Assembly: GCF_910596095.1 (NCBI RefSeq)
Contig: NC_056535.1
Coordinates: 22,336,505-22,400,504, forward strand
Origin: Thunnus maccoyii
Lineage: Eukaryota; Chordata; Actinopteri; Scombriformes; Scombridae
Direction: 5' to 3'
Length of the DNA stretch: 64,000 nt
Shown here: positions 37,759-50,300 of the stretch, one piece after another
How positions within the stretch are numbered: the first letter of the stretch is position 1
How the letters are laid out: each line of letters begins with the position of its first letter
Position numbers and translations under genes: made by a program
The notes under the pieces: model-generated
The model's input: the letters and a program-made list of their open reading frames with translations, nothing else
Told to the model about the DNA's origin: nothing
The model's database searches: none

Positions 37759-40189
37759 AGACATAACTAAGTCTCCTGTAATGTAAAAAAATGTAAAACA
37801 GACATAGAATGATTAGACATACATGCTTCCTAATGATATGTGTCACTTTGAAGCATATAATATGTCAATTTATATTAAAATATTAATAGTTCATGACCAT
37901 AAAATTAACTCTTTTTTGTGGCAAAATTGTCTCAGTCTCTGTGAACTTGGCATTCAAATTCACTCTGATATTATAATATCACAATATTAGAGACAATATT
38001 AGATGCACTCATTGCATGAATTAAGATAATCTATACTCGTTAATAGTGAAAATCCATAACAATAATTAAATATATATATTTTTTTCATTTATTTATTTAT
38101 TATTAATTAAAACATTTGGTTGGCTGTGAGACTGAGTTGCCTTTGTCAACCTTGAGGCATTATGCATTTCATATATTTTTAATTATTAGGATTCCGAATT
38201 GTGCATTTGAGAAAATATCTGTTTAGTAGGTTGTTGCTGCTTAAATGCTTTCTTGTCCTCCCCCCCTGAAAGAAAAAGTTCATTAACATGAACTATGTAC
38301 CCATAACAGATCTAATGAGATACACCCTGACTTCCCTGCAGCCAAAAGTAAAAGACCCTCAAAACAACAGCCTAAAAATCGTCAACGTAATTATCAACAC
38401 TTCCCCTGTAACAGCTGGTGTGCTGCTACACTCAAGGGCATTTGGGAAGTGTAGTTAATCCAATGGTAATCTTGAGCATGGTTTACACATATTATCGCTT
38501 TAATTGCTACGTACGCTATGCAATTATACCGTCACCAATTACATGGCTATAGTTTACTAGCCTGTCTGAGTATTTGGTTCCCTCTAATAGATGCCCTTTC
38601 TCGACACATGCAAGTGAAGCCACTGAGACGTACACTAATGGATTTGCCATTGACATAATGAATTAATTATATGCTCTGAAGTAGTAGAGTCGTGCAGGAT
38701 AATGCTGAGCCATGCTATGCTATGAGAAAAGGCACCGAGGATTCAAGGTTTAGGTGATGTAGTCGAGGATGTATATGTATGTGTGTGTACACATGTGTGT
38801 CCATCCATTAGAATGCAGAGTGCGTCCTCCAGTGTGAGTCACCCCTCCTCCCCTCCCCACCTCTCTCCTCCCCTCCCCACCCATCCACCCACCCACCTCA
38901 CACCACCAGCAGCATCTAACTGCAGTCACCACCTAATATTACGCCTCTGACTTCACACTGGCCAACTGAGGATTCTGTTTCTACGGCAACATGCTCCAGA
39001 CTCCACCCCCTCTCATCACCCCCTCCCTTCGCCCCTCTACCCCCCCGCTTCCCGGCACAGACCACGTGACTTTCAGGAAGGCTTCTCCAACCTCCCCTTT
39101 ATTGTTATTAACCCTCTCCTGACCGGTCGGCTGCCAGAGGCTCTCCGCAGAAGGCTGCCTGGCTGCCTCCTCGCCTCTCAGAGCTTTCAAAGGGAAATCA
39201 GACGCATCTCTAATCTCCCTGGAAGATCAAAGCAGTGCTTGATCTAAATGTTGGATTAGCATATTTTAGAGCATGCTGGAATGAGTCATTATGGTACCTC
39301 TGTTGTCTGGGATACTTCTTGTAACTGTCAAGTTGTGAGTCGTGGTTTCGAAATTTTCAAGTCTGTGTAAAACAATAATAAATATTTGAATGATTAAAAA
39401 AATCGCCAAGGATATAAAATTAGGTTTCAAAATCGTGGAAAAACAAGCAGTATTCTGAGCTCTGAAATGCTGGGGGCGTGTCCTCTGAAGGAGCTGAAAC
39501 CACGCCCCAACTGAACAGCCTCTGAGCCTCTGAACTCAACAACGCTCTTGCTGAACTTCCTTAAAAAAATATACAATTTAAAAAAGGCTTTGTTTGTAGG
39601 TGTAAGACAAGCAACATGTATGATATTTCAAAAATAGAGTAACGCTAGGAGCCACTGTTTAATTCGGCACATATTTTGTAGGTAAATGCAGATTTATTTC
39701 AGTAAAAATTTAAATTAAATGAGTAGGTAACAAGCGATCCATCAACAATCATCGTTATGTTAAATTGACGTTTTTTTCAATGAAGTTCGGTGTCAACATT
39801 ACTCATTTCTTTGCTGTAAAGCGCCAGCGAGGGGCTGGATGTAGCAGCTGCGAGAATACGTCTGTAGTGATGGCAAAGGAACCGGAGTAGCGTCCACAAT
39901 GCAGCCCGAGGCAGCAAGGGTGAGACTGGATAGAGTGTGGGCAGCCACACAAGCGCGGCTCCCGCAGCAGTTCTGCACCAGCAGTGGGACATGGATAATA
40001 TCCTCTGGAGCTTTAACACCGACTCTACCCATCAACAGAAGCTTCAGCTGGGTTTGAAATAACTCCTTGAGCAACGTTGACCGAAAATGGTCCCATTCAC
40101 CAGTAACAGCTAAAACCATGACACCAGTGGCTGTCAACCAAGCTCAGCCAGCTTGGAGAGAGCGTAAATAATTGAGGGAAGACAGGATG

Positions 40190-40640
40190 GCTAAGGGCTA
40201 AGCTAAGGCTAATTCCTCATTTGCTATCTCTACCCAGCATTTTCCTCGCCAATGTACGGTCTCTGGTGAACAACATAGATGAACTGTGACTGCGGATCAC
40301 CACTCATAAAAGGGTTATGGACTGCAATGTCATGATTTTACGGAAACATGGCTTAACAGCAGCATCCCCAATAGCGCCATTGAGCTACCGTGTTGCTACA
40401 TCCTTAGCGCGGATACAACAGCTAATGATTCCAGTAAGACCAGAGGTGGGGCGTTGGGGATTGTGCATTTATGTTAACAAAGCTTGGCGCACGGACAATG
40501 CCATTATCAAGAGGAACTGCTCTGCTAATCTAGAATATCTCATAGTTGACTGCAGACCTTTCTGTCTGCTCAGAGAGTTTACATCTACTGTTGTGACTGC
40601 AGCATACAGTCCCACATTAGCATACCCCGGATTCTAATGC
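40190..40640 (+). mobile_element. Decayed LINE endonuclease fragment
   Basis: A plus-strand reading frame with stops gives LANVRSLVNNIDEL, then GLCIYVNKAWRTDN, CSANLEYLIVDCRPF and EFTSTVVTAAYSP. These correspond to the apurinic-type endonuclease domain of fish non-LTR retrotransposons as I know it (LANVRSL, YVN.AW, CRPFYLPREF, YIPP). A TGA follows NNIDEL, and the reverse transcriptase part is missing. It is a dead fragment, not a host gene. Confidence 0.7.
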
Positions 40641-43600
40641 TATGCTTGCAATAAAAGAATTGCATGTTGTCACTAGCAAACAACAGACAACACACCCAGC
40701 TGACGCTAAGGCGCTCTAGTTCTTATATAGAGTTGGGGAGGGGTCATGCTAGTCACCACTCAATGTCATGGATCCACCATTTCAGGCCCGCCCAAAAAAT
40801 CCTGATTGCAAAAATGGATAAAAGCAGTTTAACAGTCTAACTCCACAATTCATTACTATACAGTTCAGTCTTTTCACGTTTTCAGCAATTCTTTTCTAAC
40901 ATGTATAATGTGTTTCAAAAGAAATCTATAATTTTCCTTTACACTGACTTTTAAAGAAATGTGGAGAGATTGTACATATGCACATACAGTGTAAGACTTA
41001 AGATGCACAGATTTGTGTACCGCTTATCTATTAAGTTTTCGGTCAGTTCTCCATAATGACGTCTTCTTCTCCTGCTGAGTATGTGGCGCTATTATGTAGC
41101 CAAGGTCAAAACAAAGCAAGGCGCCAAACACTCATCCTTTACAGAGTTTTGAAGCGGAAAGAGGAATTTTAGAGTCCGGCAGTGATCTCACCTGAGTATT
41201 GCCTCATTGGCTCAACTGTCTCCTCAGCATCCTGTTGGGAGACATGTTGGTCATGTATGTGCGTGTGCACGTGCCTGAACCCGTGCATGTGTGAATGGCA
41301 CACTTTATGAATGAAAAGTCTTCATCCTGAGCTGCAGACAGGAGGTGAGATCATCTTGTTGAAATGGAGAATCCCCCCACCCTTCCACCCTCTACACGCC
41401 CACCAATACTGGTTAGCGCCAATCTTAATGAATCCCATCAGTGGGCGTTATGGATGAAACACAAACAGTTGCAGCCTGATTGATGACAGTACTGTTGTTC
41501 AATGTCAGCATCCTCTGGCAGTCGAAAAGAGATAACTCTAACACATATTGTATGTCGACAATGACATATACAGTACAAGCTCACACAAACACACACTTAC
41601 CTTTCTTCTTTCATCAGAAAGAATGTCTCTGCTATTCTGCTGTTGGTTTTTAGTCAATATGATGTTAAAGCAGAGTGCCAATTATCTCTGCTTCTTTTGT
41701 TCACGTTCCCTTTAGGAACAGAGTTGAGTGGTTTTGACGATTGGCCGCCTATTCAGCTGCGTGTGAGTGAAAGTGACAATGAGTAACACAAGGGGCTCTC
41801 GATGAGGATCCATAAATAGGCTCTCCAATGAGCCAGAAGCTGCCCTCCCCCTCATTCCCTCCTCTGCACCCAGCCAAACACACCTCTACCCCTTCCCCCT
41901 AAACCGGACTGGGACAATCTGTGTCCACTTGGCACTGGGCCGTACACAACATGCTGTACACTCATAGTCAGAGACATGTATACACATATGCACAGACATT
42001 TACACACATGGCATTCCTCACAACATCCTTCACTGCAGGACTCTGGTAATTCCCTCCTACAGATTACAAGGCATGTTGCCAAACAATGCAGCATTTTACA
42101 TCAGCCATTTGGGTGCATACCACAGAGTGTTTGTCGTACAGTCATTCCTTTAGTCATAATAAAGCCATGCAGTTCTAATTTTGCACATTTTGATTTATTT
42201 TCCCCATAAATTGGAAGAGTATTTTGCAAGTAGGCAACAGACAAGTTACAAGACACTAACACTCTCTTGAAAAAATCAGCTCCAGACCCTCTGAATATAT
42301 TTTTGAAAAGCTGTCACTTTGTAGATTTGAGGTTTTTATCTGATAAGGCGTGATACCCTGCAGTGTTCAGTCTGTGCCTGTTTCTGGTGGAGTAAACACA
42401 AAAGAAGCTGAAGCTGTGTTGGTGGACATCAGAGGCAACAGCACCGTTCCTTAGAGGCTTGAAGATCCCTAACGAGGAGCCGTCCTGCAACTATACGTGC
42501 CAATAAATAAATCATGAAGAAAGTTTTAAGAAAAAGATAGAAATAGAACAGAGGATGTGCTACTCCATTCAGACTGCCTAAAGACAGAATAGGGAGAGGA
42601 AGATATGAATGGAATAAAGTAGCAAGAATGATTAAAGTGCCCATTTCTTCCCACTATTTCAACATGAAACATTAATAAACCACATTTTGGGCAAGGTTCT
42701 TTGAATATTAATTTGGGAACTTGAAGATAAGATAAAAGATAATATAAAATTGTAAATGTAGTCATAAAAACTTCTGTATCACTGCATAGGGAAACCACAA
42801 AACAAACTGCTCTCAGAAGGCAGAATCAGAAGGCAGAAGATGACTAAAAAGAGGAATAAATGAAAACAAGCAATCAATTTTTGATTTCACAAAGCACAGC
42901 AAAAAAGGGGGGGGGGGGGGCTTTGAGTGGTTGTGTATGTGCAGGTTTCTCAGTCTCACATGGTTGGCGCAGTAGTTTGGGTTTCCCCCACTGTCTACAG
43001 TTGAAGCAGCACGATGAGGTCATCCTTATAGGGTTTAAGCTCAACACGGTTTTAATCTGGGAGATAAGGGCTGGATTTGGATTTAGCACTCAGAAAGGGT
43101 CACGTCGCTACGACCATTTAGACTCAGTAAATACACAGCTCAGACATGGGATCCCCAGCTGTTACACAAACATGTCTTTCTCCATGTCAGCCAAATAGTT
43201 TGACTCTTGGAAGATTCTCAGCCGTTTACAGTGATTTCATGATCTCCCACTTGGCCTGGTTTCCTTTCGTCACGCAGGATTTCCCTGACTTGAATGTGGG
43301 AGCTGTGTGTTTTGGAAGAAGGGGGCTCTCTATGATGATAGTGTCCATTTTTCATGACATGGCTCAACAAAACCCTGAAATATTCTGGTGTGCTGATGAT
43401 CAAAAACTGGAATGGTTGTTATGTTTTGATGTGTTTAAGTTTCCTAACTTTGTCTCAAAAGCCTGGAAAAGAGGGCAGAATTGATTATTCAATTGATATT
43501 CATTCTGATTTCTACAGTATTATGTTGTGTGTTGCAATGTATGAATTTTTTTGTAGACATAAAAGTCTGAAATTAATATTCTTTATTTTGGACTTTTTTT

Positions 43601-44099
43601 TAGACTTGTATCATTCTTGATATGGCTCATATGATTTAGTTTTTTTTAGGTTTATATGACACAATAATATAAACTTAATTAATTTATTAACTACATGATG
43701 GCAAGAATAATAACTCTTCAACTGAGACTTTGAAGGAGAGGCTGTGTTGTGTGTATTAGGATCTGCTTCAAACACAAAGTGTTGAAAGATGATAAGTTGT
43801 TTCAATTGGTGTGATATTTTATTTCATTCAGGTTAATTAAAATCGCTGAGGGAAACAAAATCGCGCCTGGGGAAAGTCCCATTTAGGTTCTCCTGAGCTG
43901 TCCCACTCCTCTTATCTCAGAGAAATGGGTCAGTAGAGATTGGAGATTGGAGATGATAATTTAAAAAAAAAAAAAAAAAAACGACCTGCCGTCCTTCCTT
44001 CATGTTCCCTCTGTGGCAGACGGGCTGCTCGCAGATTATGCACCAATTACGCTTGATACAGAGGGCGTTAATAGGGCTTGAAGGGATTTACATGGTGCT

Positions 44100-44394
44100 G
44101 TCCAGTCAAATGCTGCATGCTTTGGGGATGACATCATTTTGATCACCTCACATACCGGCTGACTCCCCTCCCTGCCTAAGAGTAGCCTCATAAACCCGTC
44201 TACCTGCGGTTGTCCCGTGTCTCACCGGACTGGGCTCGTCACAGCGCATTTCTTCTCTGATAGGACATCAACACCGCCTCCCCTCCCCATCCCTCTCTGC
44301 CTCTCGTCCCCTCCTCTCTCCTCTCTCCCGTCCTGTTTACTATAGGTGAGATACAGCGGCCGTATAAATTCCTGAGTGTGCGCAGATTGCATCC
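44100..44394 (+). promoter_or_regulatory. MAP3K12 promoter
   Basis: TATAAAT at 44363-44369 lies about 30 bases before a likely start site near 44395. Upstream are GC-box-like CCGCCTCCCCTCCCC at 44272-44286, pyrimidine tracts at 44290-44335, and a TGACATCA element near 44128 that resembles CRE/AP-1 sites. The block is far richer in C and G than its surroundings. Its position fits the first exon inferred just downstream. Confidence 0.55.
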
Positions 44395-44688
44395 TCAGAG
44401 GAGAATGGAAAAGGAGGAGGAGGTGCAGGAGCAGAAAAACAAGCGAACCAAGGGAGCGTAGCTATAGCTGTGTTTACTGTTCACTGGGATAAACGCAGGA
44501 GAGACGCAGACTTCCAGTCTATTCACGGCTGAGAAACCTCGGATGCAGATAGGAGGAGAAGGAGGAATCTGTAATTGTGCAGACAAAACCAGAAAAGAAG
44601 AAGTATTAGGTTGCTATTATCAGATTCTATCTCTAAACTTAAGTGGGGAAAGCGTAACCAGCGATGGACTTCAGCTGTAAGCATTGAG
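44395..44688 (+). other. map3k12: Probable non-coding first exon of MAP3K12
   Basis: Purine-rich 5' UTR-like sequence starting 25-30 bases after the TATA box and ending at a good donor, GAG|GTAGGA (44689-44690). It would splice to the acceptor at 46844 just ahead of the coding start. This is inferred from signals only; the exact start site and any further 5' exons are unknown. Confidence 0.45.
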
Positions 44689-46844
44689 GTAGGAAACAGA
44701 TTTTTGCATTACAGTCGGTGTGATAAGCAGGTGGACACAGAGAAAGCAGCTGCTCTTAGCAAAGAATAACCCATCCATGTCTTATATCAAACTAATATAA
44801 GCAACAATAGTGTGTTTGGATGTAACTTCAGTTGTCAGTGTGATGCTCCGCTGGTGCACCGGGGATCTTAACCGCAGGAGGTGCGAGGAGATGCGGTGAT
44901 GCGCACAAGAAAACCCCTTACGATACATCCACAATGCACTGGCCTGGAACAGACCGTATCCTGCTCCTGCAGTTCCCGCAGCTGATACCTCGAAAATAAA
45001 TAAAGTGGGAGCCGGAGAGCAGGACTATTAGCAGACAGGATCAGTCGGATGTGAATGATGTGCGATTATTCCAGATTTCGGACACCAGATGTGTCTCAGT
45101 GGTTGGGTTTCTTTCTGCGCAGAAAATTATAATGAGGATGATCTTTCCAGACTTTATGGTTTATGGTTGTGGCTTGGTTAATGAATCCTCCAGGCTGGGT
45201 TTGAATCATTTCTCTCTTCACATTTATGAATTATAGATGTTTTTTTTATATACATACAGTAGGTAGTGATATGGCACACTGGGCTGATAGCTCATACATC
45301 AGATGCCAGGCACATTACTTTTAGTCAGAGTAATTGTCGCAGTAGACTGGTCGATATCATGATCTGTAATAGCATGTAGATACATTTAGGGTTAGTAATT
45401 TGATTCAAATTGACCTTTAAACGGACTGGACAGTAGCTGAAGTACACCTCACAATGACTAAATGATGATTCGGAAGCAGACAGGCTCCATGTTTTGGTTT
45501 TTGTAAAAGGAAAACACATGTTTATTTTGTTGCAACAACACAATGATGCTGGTGCTGTTATGGCTTTTGATTTGTATCATTACTCCACTAAGCAGGCAAA
45601 ACCTGTCACCCCTTTAGTCTGGCTTGTCACAAACAGAGGAGGAGGAGTGGATCACTTCAAAAGACTCTGACAAGAAATAATGCATTTTCATCCTCAGCCG
45701 AGCGTATATATGCTGTTGTCCTTGGAGAAATGTCAAGCTTTGAAGAGGCGTGCAGAATTCCCTCATTATTCTACAGTACAGCCATCATTTGATCTCATCC
45801 ATTTTAACATGCCAGTGATCTTGCTCAAATTAAGGATTTAAATAAATGGAGGTGGCACTATTCTTCCTATTGAACCTTAGTTTTGTAAACTGTTAACATG
45901 CTAAACCAACAGCAATACTATACATATAATATTCTGTAAGATATGCAGAGAAATTGTTTAAATCAGGCTCTGTCATGCTGCACCGACAGTATAAAAGTTT
46001 ATCTAACTGGCTTAAAAGGGGGTCTCATACTCTCCATGCTGAGGTTTTCGCAGATTCATGGTCCAGACAGGCTGATAGATTTACCCACACATACTGAATC
46101 ATGTTTCACATTCTAGTGTCGATTTGATATCTTCAGACACTCATTAGTAAGTGTCAGTGGCCCGATTGCGAGGCTACATGTAGAGTGATAACCATTGTAC
46201 TCTTACCTTCACCTGTATCTGTCTGCAGTGCAGCAAGCAATAGATCGTGATTTCTGAAAGATACTAAGAGTCATCTGTGTTTTAAATGACCAACAATAAA
46301 AAAATAAATCTCCCTCATACTGACAGATATCTATTTACTAAACCTGAATCTTATTTACTCAGGTTGTACTGTAGTTGTGTCCTCTCTGAAGTGTTATCCT
46401 TTATTGAAAACCACACAGTCCAATAGAAAACACACAGCAGTGTTTGAGTGATACAACAAAAAATTACTTGAATCAGAAGAGAACAGAAAACATGAATGTG
46501 CATTTCTGTGATATTGATCATTGCTCAAGGGGGATGTTCTTCCTTGCTTTTGCAGATACTGTAGTTCAGTGCTGCTTGGATAAGACTTGAGCCATTTGGG
46601 CTGCTTCATTGAGTTTCTCTGCCAGTAATGATAATTCAGTAACCATAGCTACAGTTTCTACTTATAATAGACCTAAATTATCATCCAGAGGTGACACTCT
46701 CCTTTCAATATTCAGCTAAATCAGCCATGGCATTGGCAGCTCCCAGAGGGTTATGGCAATGATTTAACTTTGATATGATTTGTAACAATTTCCATTCTCT
46801 TTCTCTCCCTCTCTCTCTATGTTTGGTCTTGTGAAGGCTCCCAG
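44689..46844. other. MAP3K12 5' intron, no gene seen
   Basis: AT-rich intron DNA. It ends in a strong pyrimidine tract (46795-46820) and the acceptor CCCAG at 46840-46844, or GTGAAG at 46836. Confidence 0.4.
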
Positions 46845-46860
46845 TTCTCGAGTTGTTCGG

Positions 46861-46893
46861 ATGACCGCAGTCCCTCATGGCACTAATTCATGA
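46861..46893 (+). other. Upstream open reading frame overlapping the MAP3K12 start codon
   Basis: ATG at 46861 opens a 10-codon frame ending in TGA at 46891-46893. It overlaps the main ATG at 46877 in another frame. Both ATGs have C at -3; the main one has the favourable G at +4. Confidence 0.5.
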
Positions 46894-47369
46894 ACCTCGC
46901 GCCCCTTCACCCTCTCTCTCCGGCTTCAGCACACCCCTCTCCGATCCTCCATCCTTTCGGCGGCTCGATGCCGAAACACCCTGCACCCCAGAAATGGACT
47001 TGACCCCGACCCAGTGCGTCCTTCGCAACGTCCTCTCCATAGATACCGGGGGCGCCGTGGAGCCTGGGGGTGGAGGAGGAGAAGGGCAGACTTCTGGGCA
47101 AAACCAAACACCGAGCGAGGAACAACAAGAACACTTTGCCAACAGTGTCCTGAAGCTCCACGAGCATGATGGGAGTCCTGGAAGGACAGAGGGAGAGGGG
47201 CAGGAGACGGACAGCAGCGCGGTCAGGAGCCAGGCGGACGATGCCAGGCTACAGTGCCAGCCTAATGGAGGGGGAGGAGGGTTTCTGGAGGGGTTGTTTG
47301 GGTGTCTGCGGCCTGTCTGGACTATGATTGGCAAAGCCTATTCCACAGAGCACAAACACAACCTGGACG
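46877..47369 (+). CDS. map3k12: MAP3K12 coding exon 1
   Basis: Residues 1-164 plus one base. It holds the Pro/Ser-rich N-terminus, a poly-Gly acidic linker, the [10 protein letters not shown] block and the [13 protein letters not shown] block. Donor GTAAGT. Confidence 0.95.
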
Positions 47370-50300
47370 GTAAGTCTAGCTGTCAAAACCATTACATGGG
47401 ACACTCCAGCATGCAGTCGAATCATTGGTTGCTTTTAGTATTCCAATAAAAGCACCCACTAGCTCCCATTTAATTCCAGTCTGACGCTTTGATATGCTAA
47501 TTAAACGATCTTATCCCCCAGTTTAATTACATTAAACAGTTGGTAGAAAAATGACTCCCACAAAAGCCATGTTGTAAACAAACACTTTCCTTGACGTGAA
47601 AGACTGAAAGAGACTCAATCAAAGCTGCAAAGGGCTTATTTTCCCCTGATATTTTCCCCCCATCAGTTCACCTGCTTGTGCCCACCCCACCTCCTTCCCA
47701 CTGCTACTCCCCCCATGAAACTAGCTCCCTGTGACGCTGTGTTGTTTATGTCTGCAGCCACTACAATAGCGTGGAGCTCCCCTGGGACTCCTCTGCCAAA
47801 TCTGCTTCATGAATTATGCATGGCCACGCTCTGACCCTGCGCCTCTCATCTCTATTAACGCAAACCTGAGACACACACACACACACATATGTGAGCATGC
47901 GCCCAAGGATGAATGCACACATAAACACGTCCACAAATAGAAACACTTCATATTTCGCACTGACATGAACAAATAAAGTCAGATGAGATGCCAAACGCAA
48001 ACTTGATCAAAATAAATATAGCGTCATACATCAGTCACGAAGGTGGCTGATTTATATCTCTCCTTGTCTTTATAACCTTCTGATATTTTATAACCCTTTT
48101 ATATTTGACTTCCACATCTCCCCTCTGCCCCCCCCCCACACCCCTCCCACACCCTCCGCCCTTTCCATTTCTCATTTCGTCTCCTTTCCTCTCCTTTTCA
48201 TCCTGTGCTGTTATCACTCCCATCCCATCTGCACCTCGCTGCTCCCCTCCTCTGTGTAGCATCACAGGGAGTCACCCACACTGACGAGAGCAAAACGGAT
48301 ATTATAAGAGTGCAATAAATACGGGTATTGTAACTGAATGCCTGCCTTCCGAATGACAATGCCCTATTCTAAAGCTTTGATCAAAAGGAACAATGTAGCA
48401 CAATAGAAAGCAAGAAAATTGTCTGTCCTTTATTGATTCTGAAGGATTGTGGGGTGCCTGATGATGTGCTGAATTTCCTCAAATTTTCAGATCAAACAAA
48501 GAAAACCGAGGGAAAGTCTGGTGTATCAGATATGTCTTTATGTCTTTTTTGTGGAAAATTTGAGGGGCTCATTAAAGACTGAACCCTCAATCAATCACTG
48601 AAGAGCATTAATCATTTATATCATCTTTATTAATATGATAAATGTTCATTGCTCGGGTTGAGAACAGCAGCAAAGCAGGCTGTATATTTTCTCTGTATTA
48701 ACAGTCTGTCTTTGGCCACATGGACCCCTGCCGACCCTTTGGGAATTCCCCCCTCTCTTCTTTTTACTCTCTCACACACACACACACACACACACTCACA
48801 CACACACAGCTACCACCACCAGTACCGTCACTACCCCTCAACCTCTTTATTCACCATACATCCACATTAGGCTCTCAAATCCCCTCCCTCCTCTAACCCC
48901 CCTCCTGAGCGTTGGACCCCTGTTTCGCGTCAGCCCCACAATGGCACTAAGCAGGATTTAGGAGGCTGAGGGAGAATTACCCACAGGAGATTAGAGCTTC
49001 CTGTCTGTCTGCGCGTGCACCCCGAGTCTTAGGTTAAAGTGAGGTTCAACTACAGAACAAGATATCAACATGGGTTCTGTGTTGACTGTAAGAGGCAGGG
49101 CTTACAACAGGTTTTACTGTTACAGATTTATATAGAAGCGCCTGTGGTGCTGCTTCACCTACAGCTTTGGTTTAAGACGTTTTGGGTTACTTTTCTTTCT
49201 TTGTGTAGTTACTTTACCTTTTGATACAGTTTTGAATATATGTGGCAGCTGAACATGAACTGAGCATGTTTCATTTAAATTTGATTTGCATTTGAACAAA
49301 GAACACAGTGCTACACAGCACACTGTACAGCTAGACATGCTAAAATATTAAAAACCTGAACCTAAAACCTAAAATAACAAGTAACCGAAGAGAGGAGCTA
49401 TATGAAAATGTAATAAAGGAATATCAATCATCACAACAACAACACAAAAACATTGAAACAAGACTTCTAGTCTACAGCTACACAAGCAGCTCTGTCAGGC
49501 TGTAATTGATAACATTTGCATGCTAACTCACAGTGATAATGCTAACGTGCTGATGTTTAGCAGATGATATTTACCAGGTTTTCCATATAGTTTGGCTTGT
49601 TAGCATGTGAACATTTGCTAATTAGAACTAAAGTAAAGCTGAGGCTGATTGAAGGGTTTATTGGTATCTGGTCATAAACTAAAACTGAGTAAATAGAAAA
49701 TTTGACATGATGGTGGCACTAGAGGGAAAGTCAGGGGATCACCAAAGTTATTACAATTCATCCCGAGGAGGTTATGGATGTGTGTACCAAATATAATTGC
49801 AGTTCTTGTTGAGAACCACAATTGAGAACCTGCTGTTCATGCTGAAACTTCAGGCGATTACCTAGCCGTAAGATTTATTGTTTGGGAACCATGAATGTCT
49901 GAACAAAATTTTGTGCTAATCCATTCAATAGATGTCAAACTATTTCACTGAATAAGTCAATAAAATGTCATGGCAATGTAATAGTTGTCAAGATATTTCA
50001 CTCTGAACCACAAATGTTAGCCTCATGGTAGTGCTAGATGAGGACCATTAAAGTCATTAGGATTTATTCTCTGGGGACCACAAATGTCTGTACATAAATT
50101 CACAGTAATCCATCCAATAGCTGTTGAAATGTTTGTTTTCATTGTTTGGACCAAAGTGGTGGCCCCAATGAAGCCACACCTCTAGCTTGGCTAAGGGATA
50201 TTTCTATTGCATACATGGTCAATATAAAGCATCAGTTGCAATTAAGAATATGATTTTGCAGCTTAGCTTCATCATTCAAGTTGTTGAAATTTACTTTTAA

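Larger units (their letters stand above)
33421..44099. other. Intergenic region between MYG1 and MAP3K12
   Basis: No exon of a known gene was recognised on either strand. Contents seen are a palindrome at 37716-37758, a pyrimidine-rich, CACGTG-containing stretch at 38830-39100, a GGGGCGTG...CACGCCCC inverted pair at 39474-39506, a decayed LINE fragment at about 40190-40640, a run of 14 G at 42907-42920 and an A-run at 43963-43981. Some of this may be regulatory DNA of MAP3K12, which comparison with other fish could show. Confidence 0.4.

Noticed and set aside
39777..40137. Two overlapping minus-strand frames of 80 and 112 codons
   Set aside because: They are next to the decayed plus-strand LINE fragment, overlap each other, and have no known domain.
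46888..47334. 148-codon minus-strand frame opposite MAP3K12 coding exon 1
   Set aside because: It is a shadow caused by the GC-rich, stop-poor MAP3K12 exon; the plus-strand reading matches DLK.
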